Origin: Brachynemurus nebulosus
Taxonomy: Eukaryota; Arthropoda; Insecta; Neuroptera; Myrmeleontidae
NCBI GenBank assembly: GCA_035578155.1
Contig: JAPWDM010000017.1
Coordinates: 210,001 to 274,000 of the forward strand
Direction of reading: 5' to 3'
Length of the DNA: 64,000 nucleotides
The position numbers and the translations under genes were made by a program. The notes beneath the pieces are model-generated. The model did no database searches and was not told the DNA's origin. It worked only from the letters and a program-made list of their open reading frames with translations. Every line of letters starts with the position of its first letter. The first letter of the stretch is position 1. Positions 34,157 through 45,570 of this stretch are shown here, in pieces.

Positions 34157-35236
34157 CCAGGCTCCCATTTGGATGTATACATACGATTTACATGTTAATT
34201 TTCAACATTGGATTCTCAAAAGGAAAAAGTTATCTCAAAAGTGTGCTTTGAACAAACTAATAATACTAATTTAATATTATAACTACTGTTACTATAGCTT
34301 TATAATGCAGTAAAATAAAGAAAAGAATGTCGTAATTTTCAAGCAATTCACATTATTACATAATAGTTATTTGTGTATTAAGAGCGCAAAATGGTATATT
34401 GCCGCTCGATTGAAAATGTTGACGCGCGACGCCGCCAGGTGGAGCGCGTTAATTTCATGAGAGCGGCAATATCATTTTGTGCTCGAATTACACACAAAAT
34501 TTTTTCTACAATCTTATAAGATGTATTTTTTATTTAAAAGATACTTAAAAAAATAATAATGGACGTTAATATTTACTTTAATGTTTTGCAGCTTCAGAAA
34601 TATTTGGAGGTTTACTTGAGAAATCACTGTCACAATTATATATTTCCATCATATATGTATAGATTTCTTAAATTTTTTTATTCTTATTATTTATTAATTA
34701 TAGTTATTTTTTATTTTTAATTAATATTTTCTAGTTATTTTCAAATATAATAAAATTAATATTTCACTTGATTACCATAGAAAATATAAACAACGCCTAC
34801 CCGATTTGTAATTAAATATACGTTGAGCGAGCGACAAAGTATTACTTTACGCTTTAAAGCGCAAAGTAGTACTTCGTTGCTCGGCAACGACATTCTTCGG
34901 CAAATAGCCATTTTGCACTCTCTTCACAGAGTGCAAAAGCCTTCTTTCCACTAAGATTGTAGAAAATAAATATTTGTGTCATCTGCTGTAAATTCAAAAC
35001 TAGGCATTTTTATTTTCTTGAAAATAAATATTAAAATAATAAAAATACCAAAAAAATATTCTGTTGAAGAAATAGTGTGGATAATTTGGTGGAAAAAAAT
35101 TATTTTATAAAAGAAAATTACCAAAAATAGAAATATGTTTATCCAAAGCACTCTTGTGACGTAACTTTTTCCTTATGGGAATCCAATGTTAAAAATTAAC
35201 ACGTAAATCATATGTATACATCCGGCCGGGACACTC
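34157..35236. mobile_element. Second copy of the long-TIR element (see 4130-6514)
   Basis: Left end CCAGGCTCCCATTTGGATGT and right end ATACATCCGGCCGGGACACT match the copy at 4.1-6.5 kb, with the same inner sequence (AATGCAGTAAAATA, TTGTCATCTGC-like, GTTGAAGAAATAGTG). It lacks the Tc1-like insertion but carries a different insertion at about 34378-34963. The end bases have decayed. Confidence 0.7.
34378..34963. mobile_element. Hairpin-rich insertion in the second long-TIR copy
   Basis: Absent from the copy at 4-6.5 kb. 34387-34411 and 34461-34483 form an inverted pair (GCGCAAAATGGTATATTGCC / GGCAATATCATTTTGTGC). 34501-34518 and 34952-34966 are inverted (TTTTCTACAATCTTA). CTTTACGCTTTAAAGCGCAAAG at about 34845 is a palindrome, and GCACTCTCTTCACAGAGTGC is another. 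TTATTTGTGT lies at the left border and AATATTTGTGT at the right, perhaps a target duplication. Family unknown. Confidence 0.55.
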
Positions 35237-35245
35237 ACAAGTAAA

Positions 35246-36268
35246 GTCTCTCTATGTATCTCTATGGTAGGTACATACAAATTGAATACATCCAAACCGA
35301 TAACTATACTGACAAGTAAACGTCCCGAGGCCGGACCTATCGATTTTGATGAAACTTAGATATGTTGTAGAACACTAAAAAATAAGCGACACGTATTTTT
35401 CTTTATCGGCGGAAAAACGGTTTGAAGGGGTGAAATCGCCCTCCAAAAATCGGGGTAAAAATTTAATTTTTTAAATATCTCGAAAACGATAAGAGATAGA
35501 GCAAAAGTTTGAATTGGCGATATTGCTCTTTTTTAAAGAGCTATATTGGTATGCAATTTGTTCAAATTGTGTCAACAGGGGTGGCTGGGGGTTAAAATTT
35601 AGGGGCTAACTTTGCAAAAAGGGGGTGAAAATTAAACGATATAAAAATTTGGTTTATAGATTTGAAATCTACGTCAAAAAATCTAATTGACCTGTTGTTG
35701 CTCAATGTCCTAATATTCAGTCTAGGGGTAGTTAACTAGGGGGTGACTGTGTCGAATAGTCGTACTACTTGGGTAGTTTAAGAAGTTTTTCTTCATGGAA
35801 AATAGTTTAAGACATTTAGAATAACGTAGAAATGAAATTTTCGATTTCAAAATTCAGTTTGAAATTTTTATATTGTTTAATTTTCATCCCCTTTTTGCAA
35901 AATTACCCCCTAAATTTTAACCCCCAGCCACCCCTGTTGACACAATTTGAACAAATTGCATACCAATAGATAGCTCTTTAAAAAAGAGCAATATCGCCAA
36001 TTTAAACTTATGCTCTATCTCTTACCGTTTTCGAGATATTTAAAAAATTAAATTTTTACCCCAATTTTTGGAGGGCGATTTCACCTCTTCAAACCGTTTT
36101 TCCGCCGATAAAGAAAAATACGTGTCGTTAATTTTTTAGTGTTCTACAACATATTTAAGTCTCATCAAAATCGATAGGTCCGACCTCGGGACGTTTACTT
36201 GTCAGTATAGTTATCGGTTTGCATTTATTCAATTTGTATGTACCTGCCATAGAGATACATTGAGAGAC
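35246..36268. mobile_element. D-family foldback element, copy D3, in an extended palindrome
   Basis: Core 35311-36203 with ACAAGTAAACGTCCCGAGG at both ends and the centre deleted relative to D2. About 65 bp outside each D terminus are also inverted copies (TATCTCTATGGTAGGTACAT left, and on the complement of the right TATCTCTATGGCAGGTACAT), so the palindrome extends beyond the family ends of D2. The left arm is longer than the right by about 230 bp. Confidence 0.75.
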
Positions 36269-36690
36269 AACTTAAAAAATCGTTTAAAAAGTTAAATAGT
36301 CATTAAAGAAAAAGATGACAGCAGTCATTTGTATTTCTAAACTATATTTTGTCTTTATCTAATGAATGACAAAATACATTTGTTAACGAAATGCTAATTT
36401 TGAGTCAGGAATAAACAAAGATACACTAAACCTTTAATGTCTTGTTGTCACACTCTTATCAATTGTTTATATTGGGGTTTTTGTTGTCATAGATCCCAGT
36501 TGTGTACAACATACTTGCTTCAAAAATAGGTACATAATTGGCCATCCATGTATATCACTGGTACCTACCTATCATATATTCTGTTCAAAGTCAGTTTTTT
36601 CTCGGGTTCCAAAAAAAACTATTTTTAGGGTTTCGGATAATCTCGAAAATTTCATAGCTTCATGAAATTTTTTATGTACACTTTACAAGT
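36269..36690. other. Unassigned AT-rich stretch
   Basis: No gene or repeat recognised. Confidence 0.4.
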
Positions 36691-36760
36691 ACAGTAGAAC
36701 TTCGATTAACCGTTATCGTCGGGACCGGGACTGTGACGGTTAACCGAATTAGATGGACAA
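36691..36760 (+). repeat. Single pogo/Tigger-like terminal sequence
   Basis: ACAGTAGAACTTCGATTAAC followed by CG, then a GGTTAACCG echo, is like the ends of pogo/Tigger elements. No partner end or transposase found, so probably a fragment. Confidence 0.4.
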
Positions 36761-36794
36761 CATAAATTTCTTATTAAATTTATTTTTACTACTA

Positions 36795-37165
36795 CTTCGG
36801 AACTTTTTGATCGAAAATTCGCTATGTTTAGGGCCCGCTACAGGGGGGAGGCAACCTGGGCATTTGCCCGGGGCGGCAAATTGTAAGGACGGTATTTTTG
36901 TAAAAATTTGTAAAAAGAGGGTGGCATTTTACAACTGACGAGCAAAACAAAAAAAAAAAAAACATTTGCCCGGAGCGGCAAATTTTAAAGGCGGTATTTT
37001 TACATGATGAGCCAAAGAAAAAGGTCGCCGGTTGTGTAAAAACAGAAGTCGCCGATTTTACACCGGGGCGGAATTATTTTGTTTTGCCCGGGGCGGCGTA
37101 AACGCTAGAGCGGGCGCTACTATGTTATGCAGGATACTGCGACAGGGGTATTTTAAAACATTTTG
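36795..37165 (+). repeat. A-family 3' end (A7), split by the GC-rich MITE
   Basis: GAAAATTCGCTATGTT stops at 36828 and resumes after the MITE as CTATGTTATGCAGGATACTG then CGACAGGGG and TATTTT, the A-family 3' hairpin and tail. Removing the MITE and one 7-bp repeat restores the family sequence. Confidence 0.75.
36829..37119. mobile_element. GC-rich MITE, copy 2 (7-bp target duplication)
   Basis: Ends TAGGGCCCGCT and, on the complement, TAGCGCCCGCT, flanked by CTATGTT at 36822-36828 and 37120-37126. The 291-bp interior shows the same GCCCGGGGCGGCAAATT modules as copy 1. It sits in an A-family 3' end whose intact sequence is known from other copies, so the 7-bp duplication is well supported here. 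Confidence 0.85.
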
Positions 37166-37392
37166 CATTCATTTATAATAGTAAAATGTCCTGATAAATT
37201 ATCAAATAATCTCCTGATATAGTTGGCTATAGTTTTGGCTCGGAGCGAATAGCAGTTTCCTGGTAGTCATAGATAAAAAATTTTATGAAAATATTCAGTT
37301 TATTAGGTAGTGGTGATGAAATAATTTCAGTATCTAATAATTTTTTGGAACTGGACGAATATAAATAAGCTAATTTCTGTAACACCTCTTTT

Positions 37393-37511
37393 TAGCGAAT
37401 TTCCAAAACTGGAAATACGCTATTACAGCCACTGTCATGACACGACTTCAGCCCGGGACTATGGCAGAAATTTGTTTTGAGGTCCCTAGAAACCGAAAAT
37501 AATATTCACTA

Positions 37512-37580
<69 letters not shown>

Positions 37581-37649
37581 TATATATATATATATATATT
37601 TTATATATATAGATATATATATATATATTTTATATATATAGATATATAT

Positions 37650-37723
<74 letters not shown>

Positions 37724-37985
37724 CCGCACGATAACTCTCGAACGAAATGTCCTAGGATTACGAAATTTGGTGAAAGTATTGGAAGTCCCAAACCGTTGGA
37801 CGAGTTCGTTAACCAGACACGTCGGATGCCAGGAACATGGTTTTTGTTCTTGCAAAAAATTAGTTTTTTGCCAAAATTTTCACTTATTCAAAAATTTTTG
37901 CGAAATTTTTTTACACCATTTAAAAGAGAAGAAAAAACTACATAAAAAAGGTCTTTAAACTTTTTTTCTATGTCAATTAGTTTCT
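37393..37985 (+). mobile_element. A-family copy A3, 3' truncated
   Basis: Starts TTAGCGAATTTCC with hairpin ATTTCC..GGAAAT, then TTTTGAGGTCCCTAGAAACC, ATTCACTAA, a 200-bp (TA)n tract with a few interruptions (37512-37717), GTGTCCGCACGATAACTCTC and CCAAACCGTTGGACGAG. Ends near CTATGTCAATTAGTTT before the 3' hairpin. Non-coding. Confidence 0.8.
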
Positions 37986-38194
37986 ATGTGAGTTAGAATG
38001 TGATCTGAGGATGTAATCTTAAAGTCTTAAGTTACTCACATTCTAAGCACATATTCGACACACTATGTATAGTCAAAGAAGATATAGTGTATATACGTAT
38101 AACGTCAATTCGTCACTACCCATACGATCACATAATTATGATACATGTATAATGTTGATGTAAAGCCGGTTCTACACGATGCGGACACTTAGTA
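37986..38194. other. Spacer between A copies
   Basis: No feature recognised. Confidence 0.3.
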
Positions 38195-38257
<63 letters not shown>

Positions 38258-38495
38258 GTGTCCGCACGATAACTCAAGAACGAAACATCTTATTTTTAAG
38301 AAATTTCGTGAAAACGTTTACGGTGTTTTGGACATTTTTCGTGAAAAAGATTTGGCGGAATGAGGCGGAAAATTCACATAAAGAAGGTTTTTTTTATTTA
38401 CAATTACTCTATATCAACTAGCTTCCGAGAAAAACGTACTTTTGTAGATGGAAATTCGCTATGTTATGCAGGTTGCTGCGACAGGCGTATTTTCT
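38195..38495 (+). mobile_element. A-family copy A4, 5' replaced
   Basis: Begins at a (TA)n tract (38199-38254), then GTGTCCGCACGATAACTC, CTAGCTTCCGAGAAAAACG and the 3' end GGAAATTCGCTATGTTATGC with the hairpin and TATTTT. The usual 5' head is missing. Confidence 0.7.
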
Positions 38496-39783
38496 TATTT
38501 GGAAGAGTAAAGAAGTCATTCTACAGTACTGAACTAACGAAAAATTTTCCAAAATATCAACCTGCATATATCGCAGCCTGCCTTATGTATGCATCCGATT
38601 TAAAGTAAATAAAAACTGAAATCCCGGGAATTTGTCAAAGAATGACAAGAATTCATAAATGTAAATATATTTTTCAATTTTTTGCTCTCGTGAAAATGTA
38701 ATTTGTAAGTTTTGATACAGATAATCCTAGTTTATCCTTCTTCTAAACATTATTTAACATTTATTATATCTACTCGTATCCTACGTATGTATGTATACTT
38801 GCAGGCGGTAACTCATATTAACTAAAATAAAACTTACTTGAATATTCGTAATGTGTTTTTGTTTTGCACCATTATTTTTAGTTTAACCCAGTTTTAATCG
38901 AATAAAAAGTTTAGTTCACATTAAAAAGTTAAGAAAATTGAAATTTCAACAAACATTCGAAAGAGATACTATCGTTACAAATGTAACAGAGAATGGAGAT
39001 TAACTAACTTTCATTTGTGACTAATGATTGAAAGTTTACGAAAATGGAAAAAAATTAAAAGAAAATATCCTCATAAATTATAATAAATTAAACTTTAACC
39101 TTCAAATGAGCGAGAATAAGAAGGTCCGAAAATAAAAATGAATTGATGGCCTTCATTTTAAAAATAGTGTATGTGTCTTCATTAATCAACCCACCCTAAT
39201 TTCCCAGTATAAATGTTGTAAGCTGTTACTCTTATTAAAAATAAATCCTTTTTTTCAAATTTTTTTCCTCTATATTTTTCATCTTCGCCGAGAATTTTTA
39301 TTTTTTATTTAATTTTTGTACAAAAAATAAAAAAAAATCATTTTTTCCAGTCTTTCATCAAGCTGGAAATGTAAACATGAAATTGCTTTTTTCATGTTTC
39401 TCTTCAAATGATGGTAGAATTTGCAAAAGCTTTTGTGTCGGAAACAAAGTAAATTAAGTTGGGGTAGAAAGTAATGTTTACGCAATCTGTAATGAAAATT
39501 TGTAACATAATTTAAATATTATTTTCCTTAACAATAAACACGATTAAAATTTTCTTTTCTTTTTAATGTTTCCATAATAATTGTATTTTAAAATTTTATT
39601 AGTTTTATTCTTTATATATATACATATAAATGAACGTAAGTTGAAATTATAAACATAACTCACAGAATTTATTAAAGCATTATAAAATTAGTTTGTATAT
39701 TGCGGATTAAGTGTGAGAATATCAGTAGCAAATATATAGAATCGGAGTCATAGAACTTTCTATGTTTAATTGATATTAGTAGA
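38496..39783. other. Unassigned AT-rich stretch
   Basis: Homopolymer-rich; no gene, TIR or tandem repeat recognised. Confidence 0.4.
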
Positions 39784-41435
39784 CAGGGCTGTATTAACCA
39801 ACCCACTTTGGGGCCCTGGAAATTTTCTTCTTACCGGGCCGCAGACCTACTGAATTTTCGTTTTTTTCCTCCAGAATTAGCACCGGCGAATGAAAAAGTA
39901 AACTTACTTCTTGAGACTTCGAGACCCTGAAGTACTTAAAATAATTGACTCGAAACCATTAACAAGCAAAAGAAAAGTATCAAACTTACATTCATATTCA
40001 AATATTCCAAATAAACAGTTTGACCGGGCCCTTCAGAAAAACAGAACCCCAGACATTTGTCTCATTTGCCTATGCAATAATCCGGTTCTGTTAGCAGAGA
40101 TATGTAAATATTATTGTTTTAGTTAGCGAGGTAAAATATTATTTCGAGTGAATCGGTTGAAAATTGTCCGAATTATGTTTCCGACCAACTTGAAAATTGC
40201 AGTTTTGAGATAATAGCGTTTGAAATTTTGAGTAGTAGAAAATCATGAATAATTTTTATTACTGTTTTGTGTGTAACCGCGGATGTATCGAGACGAAATA
40301 GCCGGAAATACTGTAGTAAAGTTTATAATACGGTAACCAAACGCTGCCGGATATTGAACCTTTTATCATGTCACTAGGAACGCAAATGATTAAAATGTGC
40401 ACAAATGAGGGGTGAACTACAGTATTTGTAGAGACAGAGCTGACTAAATCTTTAAATTTTTGAGAGTAAATACTTTTGGCTAGTTTTTATTAAGAAATTA
40501 GAATGCAGTGAAACATCAAAAAAAATTTTAGTAAATAATTTAGATCTTTAAGATTTGTACTTAAGAATTTCGAACAATTATTTGAAGAATTTCTAAAGTA
40601 AGAAGGCTCGACTAATGGATATACAACTAAAATATATCTTTTTGATTAAATTTGTAAGAAATGGTAATTGCGTTTTTTGTACAGTAAAAAAAATCATAAA
40701 TTAACCACCAGATATAAAAATTTAAACTTTATTGAAAAAAATTGATCATCAAATTTCAGACGCATTTTTCCTATAAACTCTTTTCCAAAGCGGTGTACAT
40801 TATATTTTCAAACATAACTGATGATTTGAGACAGTATGTTACAAAAACAACAGTTTTGGTTTGAACTACGATTTTATTTATATCACGTCAATACGTGTTT
40901 AAAAATTGCCGCGGAAGAAATTATTTACCTTATAAAAAGCGTAAACAATTTCTACCAATTTAAAAAAAAAAATTAAAAAAAAAGAATTTTTTAACATAAA
41001 GAACTTTAAACACTAATTATGAAATTTAAAATATAATTTACTTATTATTTGAAGAGTTCAGAATTATGAAATTTCAAATTCCTTCAAGTCAACAAAGAAA
41101 AATTACACAGTTTATAATTTATTGTTAAATAGAAGACGCAGTTTTCTCAACTTAAAATGAAATGTCAAAATCTTATATTACAGCTTTTCGTTTCTGATAG
41201 AATTAAATTTCATTCACGCCAATCATTAGACTGATTAAAAATATTAGTCTTAGGGAGCGTTTATACATACGGTTTTGATTGGATAAAAATCGAAATAAAA
41301 ATCGTTTAGTGATACTTTCGGGTTTATACACATACGATTTCTTCTTTCGATTTAAAAAAAAATAATGGCGCTTTATAGAGTATCAGCTTATTTAATATTT
41401 ACATAACCTTTCTTAATTTTATATGTATATCATTA
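39784..41435. other. Mostly unassigned; a hAT-like end at the left
   Basis: CAGGGCTGTATTAACC at 39784, followed by CCACTTTGGGGCCCTGG, resembles widespread CAGGGCCGGATTAA hAT MITE ends. A possible opposite end, ACTCGGCCCTG, is at 42476-42486, but the flanking 8-mers differ (TTAGTAGA against CGCATATA), so pairing is not established. Confidence 0.35.
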
Positions 41436-41988
41436 TCTAACAAAAACAGATATCTGACAATATCTGCAAAAACGAAGCCAAGTACGGTTTGCATTAGTAT
41501 TATAATAATCTTTTTCTTTTCAAATAATCGAAAATAGTTGAAATCGATTGTTGTGCTAAGTACAGTTATAATTATAATAATTGTGCTAAGTACAGCATTA
41601 ATAATTTTTAAAAAAACATCTTTTAAAAAAAATTAAAACAAATTTTCAGAATAAAAATTTTTGTTTCACTTAGCCCAAATTTTTACTCGGTATTAGACAA
41701 AATTTAAAGAAGTTTTAGTTTAATGTTAATCAAAAATTAAAAATTTGGGACAAGTGGAACAAAAATTTTTATTCTGAAAATTTGTTTTAATTTTTTTTAA
41801 GATGTTTTTTTTAAAAATTATTAATGCTGTACTTTTAGCACAATTATTATAATTATAACTGTACTTGGCACAACAATCGATTTCAACTATTTTTGTTTAT
41901 TTGAAAAGAAAAAGAATATTAAAATGCTAACGCAAAACGTACTTGTTTTCGTTTTTGCAGATATTGTCAGATATCTGTTTTTGTTAGA
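41436..41988. repeat. 553-bp near-perfect palindrome
   Basis: TCTAACAAAAACAGATATCT at 41436 is mirrored by the right end at 41988. Arms of about 250 bp also share GACAATATCTGCAAAAACG, ATCGATT, TTATAATTATAATAATTGTG and AAAACAAATTTTCAGAATAA in inverted order, with a short asymmetric centre near 41712. No coding content. Probably a foldback-type MITE; no target duplication identified. Confidence 0.75.
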
Positions 41989-42617
41989 TTTCAGTTATTT
42001 TTGTTTTGTACTAAATAGTAAACTGCACCTCATTCTGTTTTTACACACTAGATTGATTGTCTGAAAATGCGCAAATATATATGTATGCGTGAGTTTTTTG
42101 AGAGTTGCCATTTTTATTACGGCTAAAGCATTGCCCTAATTGAAAAATTGTTCAGAAAACAGTTGTCGATACAGCTGAGGGGTATTGATTCATTTAACCA
42201 GAAACTTCATATAGTCATTTTAGTTTTCGAGTTATGATACAAACTTATATTTTTTTTTTATATGGAAGTATACATATACCGGGCCAAATTTACCCTAAGT
42301 GCCGCTCTTCCGTAAAATGAAAAAGAAAAATTACTTTCAAACTTTTTTTCCCTCCAAAAAATAAATGACGAACAAAAAAAGGCCATTTTCCAAATTTTGT
42401 CATCCTTTTAAATTGTTTTTTGCGCCTCCAAAACCTTGTGCCCGGGGCACGTGTCTCCGCTGCTCCCTCCTCTAGACTCGGCCCTGCGCATATATCTTTA
42501 TGTAAAATTTTTTTTTTAAATAAGTTTATAATTCAAACGACCGATAGTACTCAAATTTCCATTATCTCACGTTATTGAGTAATTGAGTTTTAAAAATCAA
42601 TTTGAAAAGTTCAGACC
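41989..42617. other. Spacer with a hAT-like right end
   Basis: 42290-42486 ends CGGCCCTG after a GC-richer patch (TGCCCGGGGCACGTGTCTCC), typical of a decayed hAT MITE end. Confidence 0.35.
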
Positions 42618-42900
42618 ATAGAATAAATAGAAGGAAACTAAAATAAAAAAAGTGTAGATCGCTTGGAGTCATTTGTTAGTCTGCCACAGCTTAAGGCATT
42701 TAGTTGGTCGGTGTCGGTCACCGAATGCACGACGGTTGTTATGTATTGTTACGACCATTATTGCTTGAGCTGCACGTTGCTCTGTCCGCTAATGCGTGTT
42801 ATGTAGTTGTGTGTGTGAACTCGCACCACTACAAACAGTGTGTATCTACACAACATAGTCGTGAAAAGTGGAAGGGATTTTTTGTCTACGTAGGTATCAG
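42618..42900 (-). repeat. H-family repeat, copy 2
   Basis: The complement matches 27684-27971 and 55340-55485: GCCTTAAGCTGTGGCAG, AATGACTCCAAGC, GTAGATACACACTGTTTG and the end TTCTAT. More diverged; target duplication not found. Confidence 0.6.
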
Positions 42901-43930
42901 TAGTGTAAAGGCCATTTTTGGAGGGGCGGGGGGTGATAATGAATTCCCGCTACGAAATTCGGCAGGTTGGCCTAAGTTTGTCTCGTAGGGTTATTCCCGC
43001 GATCTTAGTAGTCGCGCCAAGGACGCAACGTACAGTTGTATCCTGGGAGGTTGCAACAGGGAAGGGAGATAATAATAACCTTGACACTTACTTAGCTTTA
43101 ATTTTATTGTCTAGAAAACTAATGAAAGTTACATAAGGAAATTGAACATATGAATATTAGTACAATTATATATGACGATAGTAATGGTGTTTTACTAAAA
43201 CATATAAACTATAATGGAGAATAAATTTAAAAAAGAAAAAAAAATGAATAAAGGTAAACTTATAATCAAACTAGGAAATCTACTGATTGACAGGATACCC
43301 AAGAATGGTATACCTTATATTAAAAATTATCTCTTAACCGTACACTCTTTCAAAGCTTTCCAACCCTATTATTTAGTACGAAAAAATCTTATTCCCTAAA
43401 CAAATAATTATGAAAAATAATTTCCCTAAACAACAAATTATCAAAAATGATTTCCTTAAAATAAATTCCTTAAATAGATAAATATAAATGGAGGGTGCGA
43501 TTGTACTTACGGTTTTCTTTTCCTTCTACTCTGGATTAGAATCAGTGAACACTTCACTAATGGGAGTCCCTTCGACTTCTCTATTTACTTTTGTTCTCTG
43601 TGGGCTTCTCCTATCAACAGCTTTCACCCGCACACACCGCAACCTAAACACACACTGCCGCGTAACATTTTTTTGATTCAATCAAATAAAATTTCCACGG
43701 TGGAATTTTTGTGCAAAATGTGCATTCAACTTACCCATTCGTTTATTGACATCGCACACTCAATCACTCACGTTGTGCAATATCTATACCACACGTTCTT
43801 TAAGGGGGCTCGGACTTCACAGTAGTACAGAAATAGGTATGTTTTCTCTGATCCTCTGTGGTTCAGACGATATAAATATACTGCTTTTGGCTAACGATAG
43901 TACAATGTTAATAAAACTATGGCGTATAGG
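42901..43930 (-). other. Complex low-repeat segment with minus-strand transcription-like signals
   Basis: On the minus strand: AGTATATTTATATCG (about 43877) resembles a TATA box, AACCGTAAGT (about 43515) resembles a splice donor, and AATAAAATTAAAG (about 43105) resembles a poly-A signal before a T-rich end. 43390-43470 holds two ~41-bp tandem units (TTTCCCTAAACAA). No open frame of useful length or known motif. It could be a solo LTR, a non-coding exon or unrelated sequence. Confidence 0.25.
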
Positions 43931-43932
43931 GT

Positions 43933-44960
43933 AGGGTCGTGTAAGATGGCGCGATCTGTAAGAGTGCGCTTTCTGTTTTCTCGAAACAGGAACAAAATTT
44001 GTAACTAAATTCAGTCGCGTTTTGGAATGTTCGGGTATCTGTAACTGTTCACCAAAAAATATTGGTTTACGACATAATCCTAATATTCTAGATCAGCGAT
44101 TTTCAACCTGTGGTAGGCGTACCCCTGGGGTACATGGCGACCTTCTTAGGGGAACGTGAAAGCATTATTGATAATAGCGAATGTTACAAAAACATAAGAT
44201 ACTTCAATTACAAAAGAATTATAATTTAAAAAAGAAAATAAAAAAATAAAAGAAATTACATATTCTAAAAACCTTCAACACCAACACGCTTCTTTATTTA
44301 AAACGCGGTTAAAAACAGACCATAATTTTAAAGTTTGATTAGGAGTCAGGTTATAAGTATTGAGTTTTATGTTGGAACTAATAAACTACCGCCCGATGAA
44401 ACTATTTTTATTTTTTTTTTTTTTTATTTTATAAGATGCTCGACTTAAAACCACCACTGTAAAATTACTTACTACGAAATGATTTCTTATATCTTGAATA
44501 TTTGTAATTATTGGCTTTTGTTATTTAAGATCCGGTTACCTACTATAACCTCAAAAAGGATTGTGAAGAAATTTGTAATAAACAAGAATACTGGTAATAA
44601 CAACTTGAAGACTTAATTTTAAGTGGTAGGGGGTACTCATAATCGAAAAACCTCCTCAAGGGGTACGTGAGAGAAAAAAAATTGGGAACCACTGTTTTAG
44701 ATAAGTTTAAAATTTTTAGTACGATTTGATATTATTTTTCTCGAATTTGAATGTGTTACTACGGTTTATTTTGAAACAAGTTGAAAATTATAAATGTTCC
44801 TGTGGCTAGTAAAATTAGTCATGAACTAGCTTTGATTACTTTAATTCATGTGAGAACGCGTAGATGGTTCCCACAGAATGATTTTGTTGATAATTGGCAG
44901 TCATGTAAGATGGCGCAGTACAAGGGCGTGTAAGATGGCGCACACAGTCTTACACGACAG
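43933..44960. mobile_element. Possible TIR element with GTGTAAGATGGCGC ends, split by a hAT MITE
   Basis: GTCGTGTAAGATGGCGC at 43936 is mirrored by TCTTACACGAC at about 44960. Two further GTGTAAGATGGCGC copies lie at 44892-44945. Target duplication unclear. Confidence 0.4.
44094..44694. mobile_element. hAT MITE (GGGGTACGTGA type)
   Basis: Ends CAGCGATTTTCAACCTG and, on the complement, CAGTGGTTCCCAATTTTT. 8-bp flanks TTCTAGAT (44086-44093) and TTTTAGAT (44695-44702) agree at 7 of 8. Matching GTACCCCTGGGGTACAT and GTACCCCTTGAGG motifs follow at each end. 601 bp, non-coding. Confidence 0.8.
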
Positions 44961-45099
44961 TTTCTTTTATTATATTTTCTAAAGAATTCTATACAGCAAA
45001 CTTTCTTACAGTAACATAAATTCGTGTAACCCAAATTCCTACTTCAAAAGTTTACAATTACGAAAAGTAACGAAAACGAAAATTAATTTTTTAAAAATA

Positions 45100-45570
45100 T
45101 TCTATTGCTAATAAAATCAGTGGGAGTAATGGAGCCTAAAATTAACCAATTATACCCAATTTATGAAAAATAATTTCGATATCGATAATTTTCGATAACG
45201 AAAATTACATTTTAATAGTCACAAAGTGTTTGGAATACCCACAACTTGCTTCGCTTAAACCTTCAAAAATTTCGTTATTTTTTCGCTACGACAAATCGTT
45301 TACAAGATATTTACAGTCAAAAGTTTCCGATTGTGAAAAGTAACGAAAAATATTTTTTTTTAAATGTGTTGTAGTTGACCAAATCAATCGGACTAATTGA
45401 GCCTAAATTAACCAATTATAACCAATTTTTGATAAAGTGATTCGATATCGATAATTTTCGATAATTAAAAGTAGGTATTAACAGTCGCAATGCATTTGGA
45501 ATACCTATAACTTGCTTCGTTTAAATCTCCAAAAATTTATTCTTCGCTTAAGTCTCCAAGAATTTTTTTT
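45100..45570 (+). repeat. Two ~268-bp tandem units
   Basis: GAGCCTAAAATTAACCAATT at about 45131 recurs at about 45400. Both units continue TTCGATATCGATAATTTTCG and GGAATACC..AACTTGCTTCG. Diverged, non-coding. Confidence 0.65.

Noticed and set aside
39784..42486. A single 2.7-kb hAT element from paired CAGGGC ends
   Set aside because: The ends are only loosely similar and the flanking 8-mers do not match; kept as two separate possible ends.
42704..42988. 94-codon plus-strand frame
   Set aside because: It lies over an H-family repeat whose other copies do not keep the frame open.
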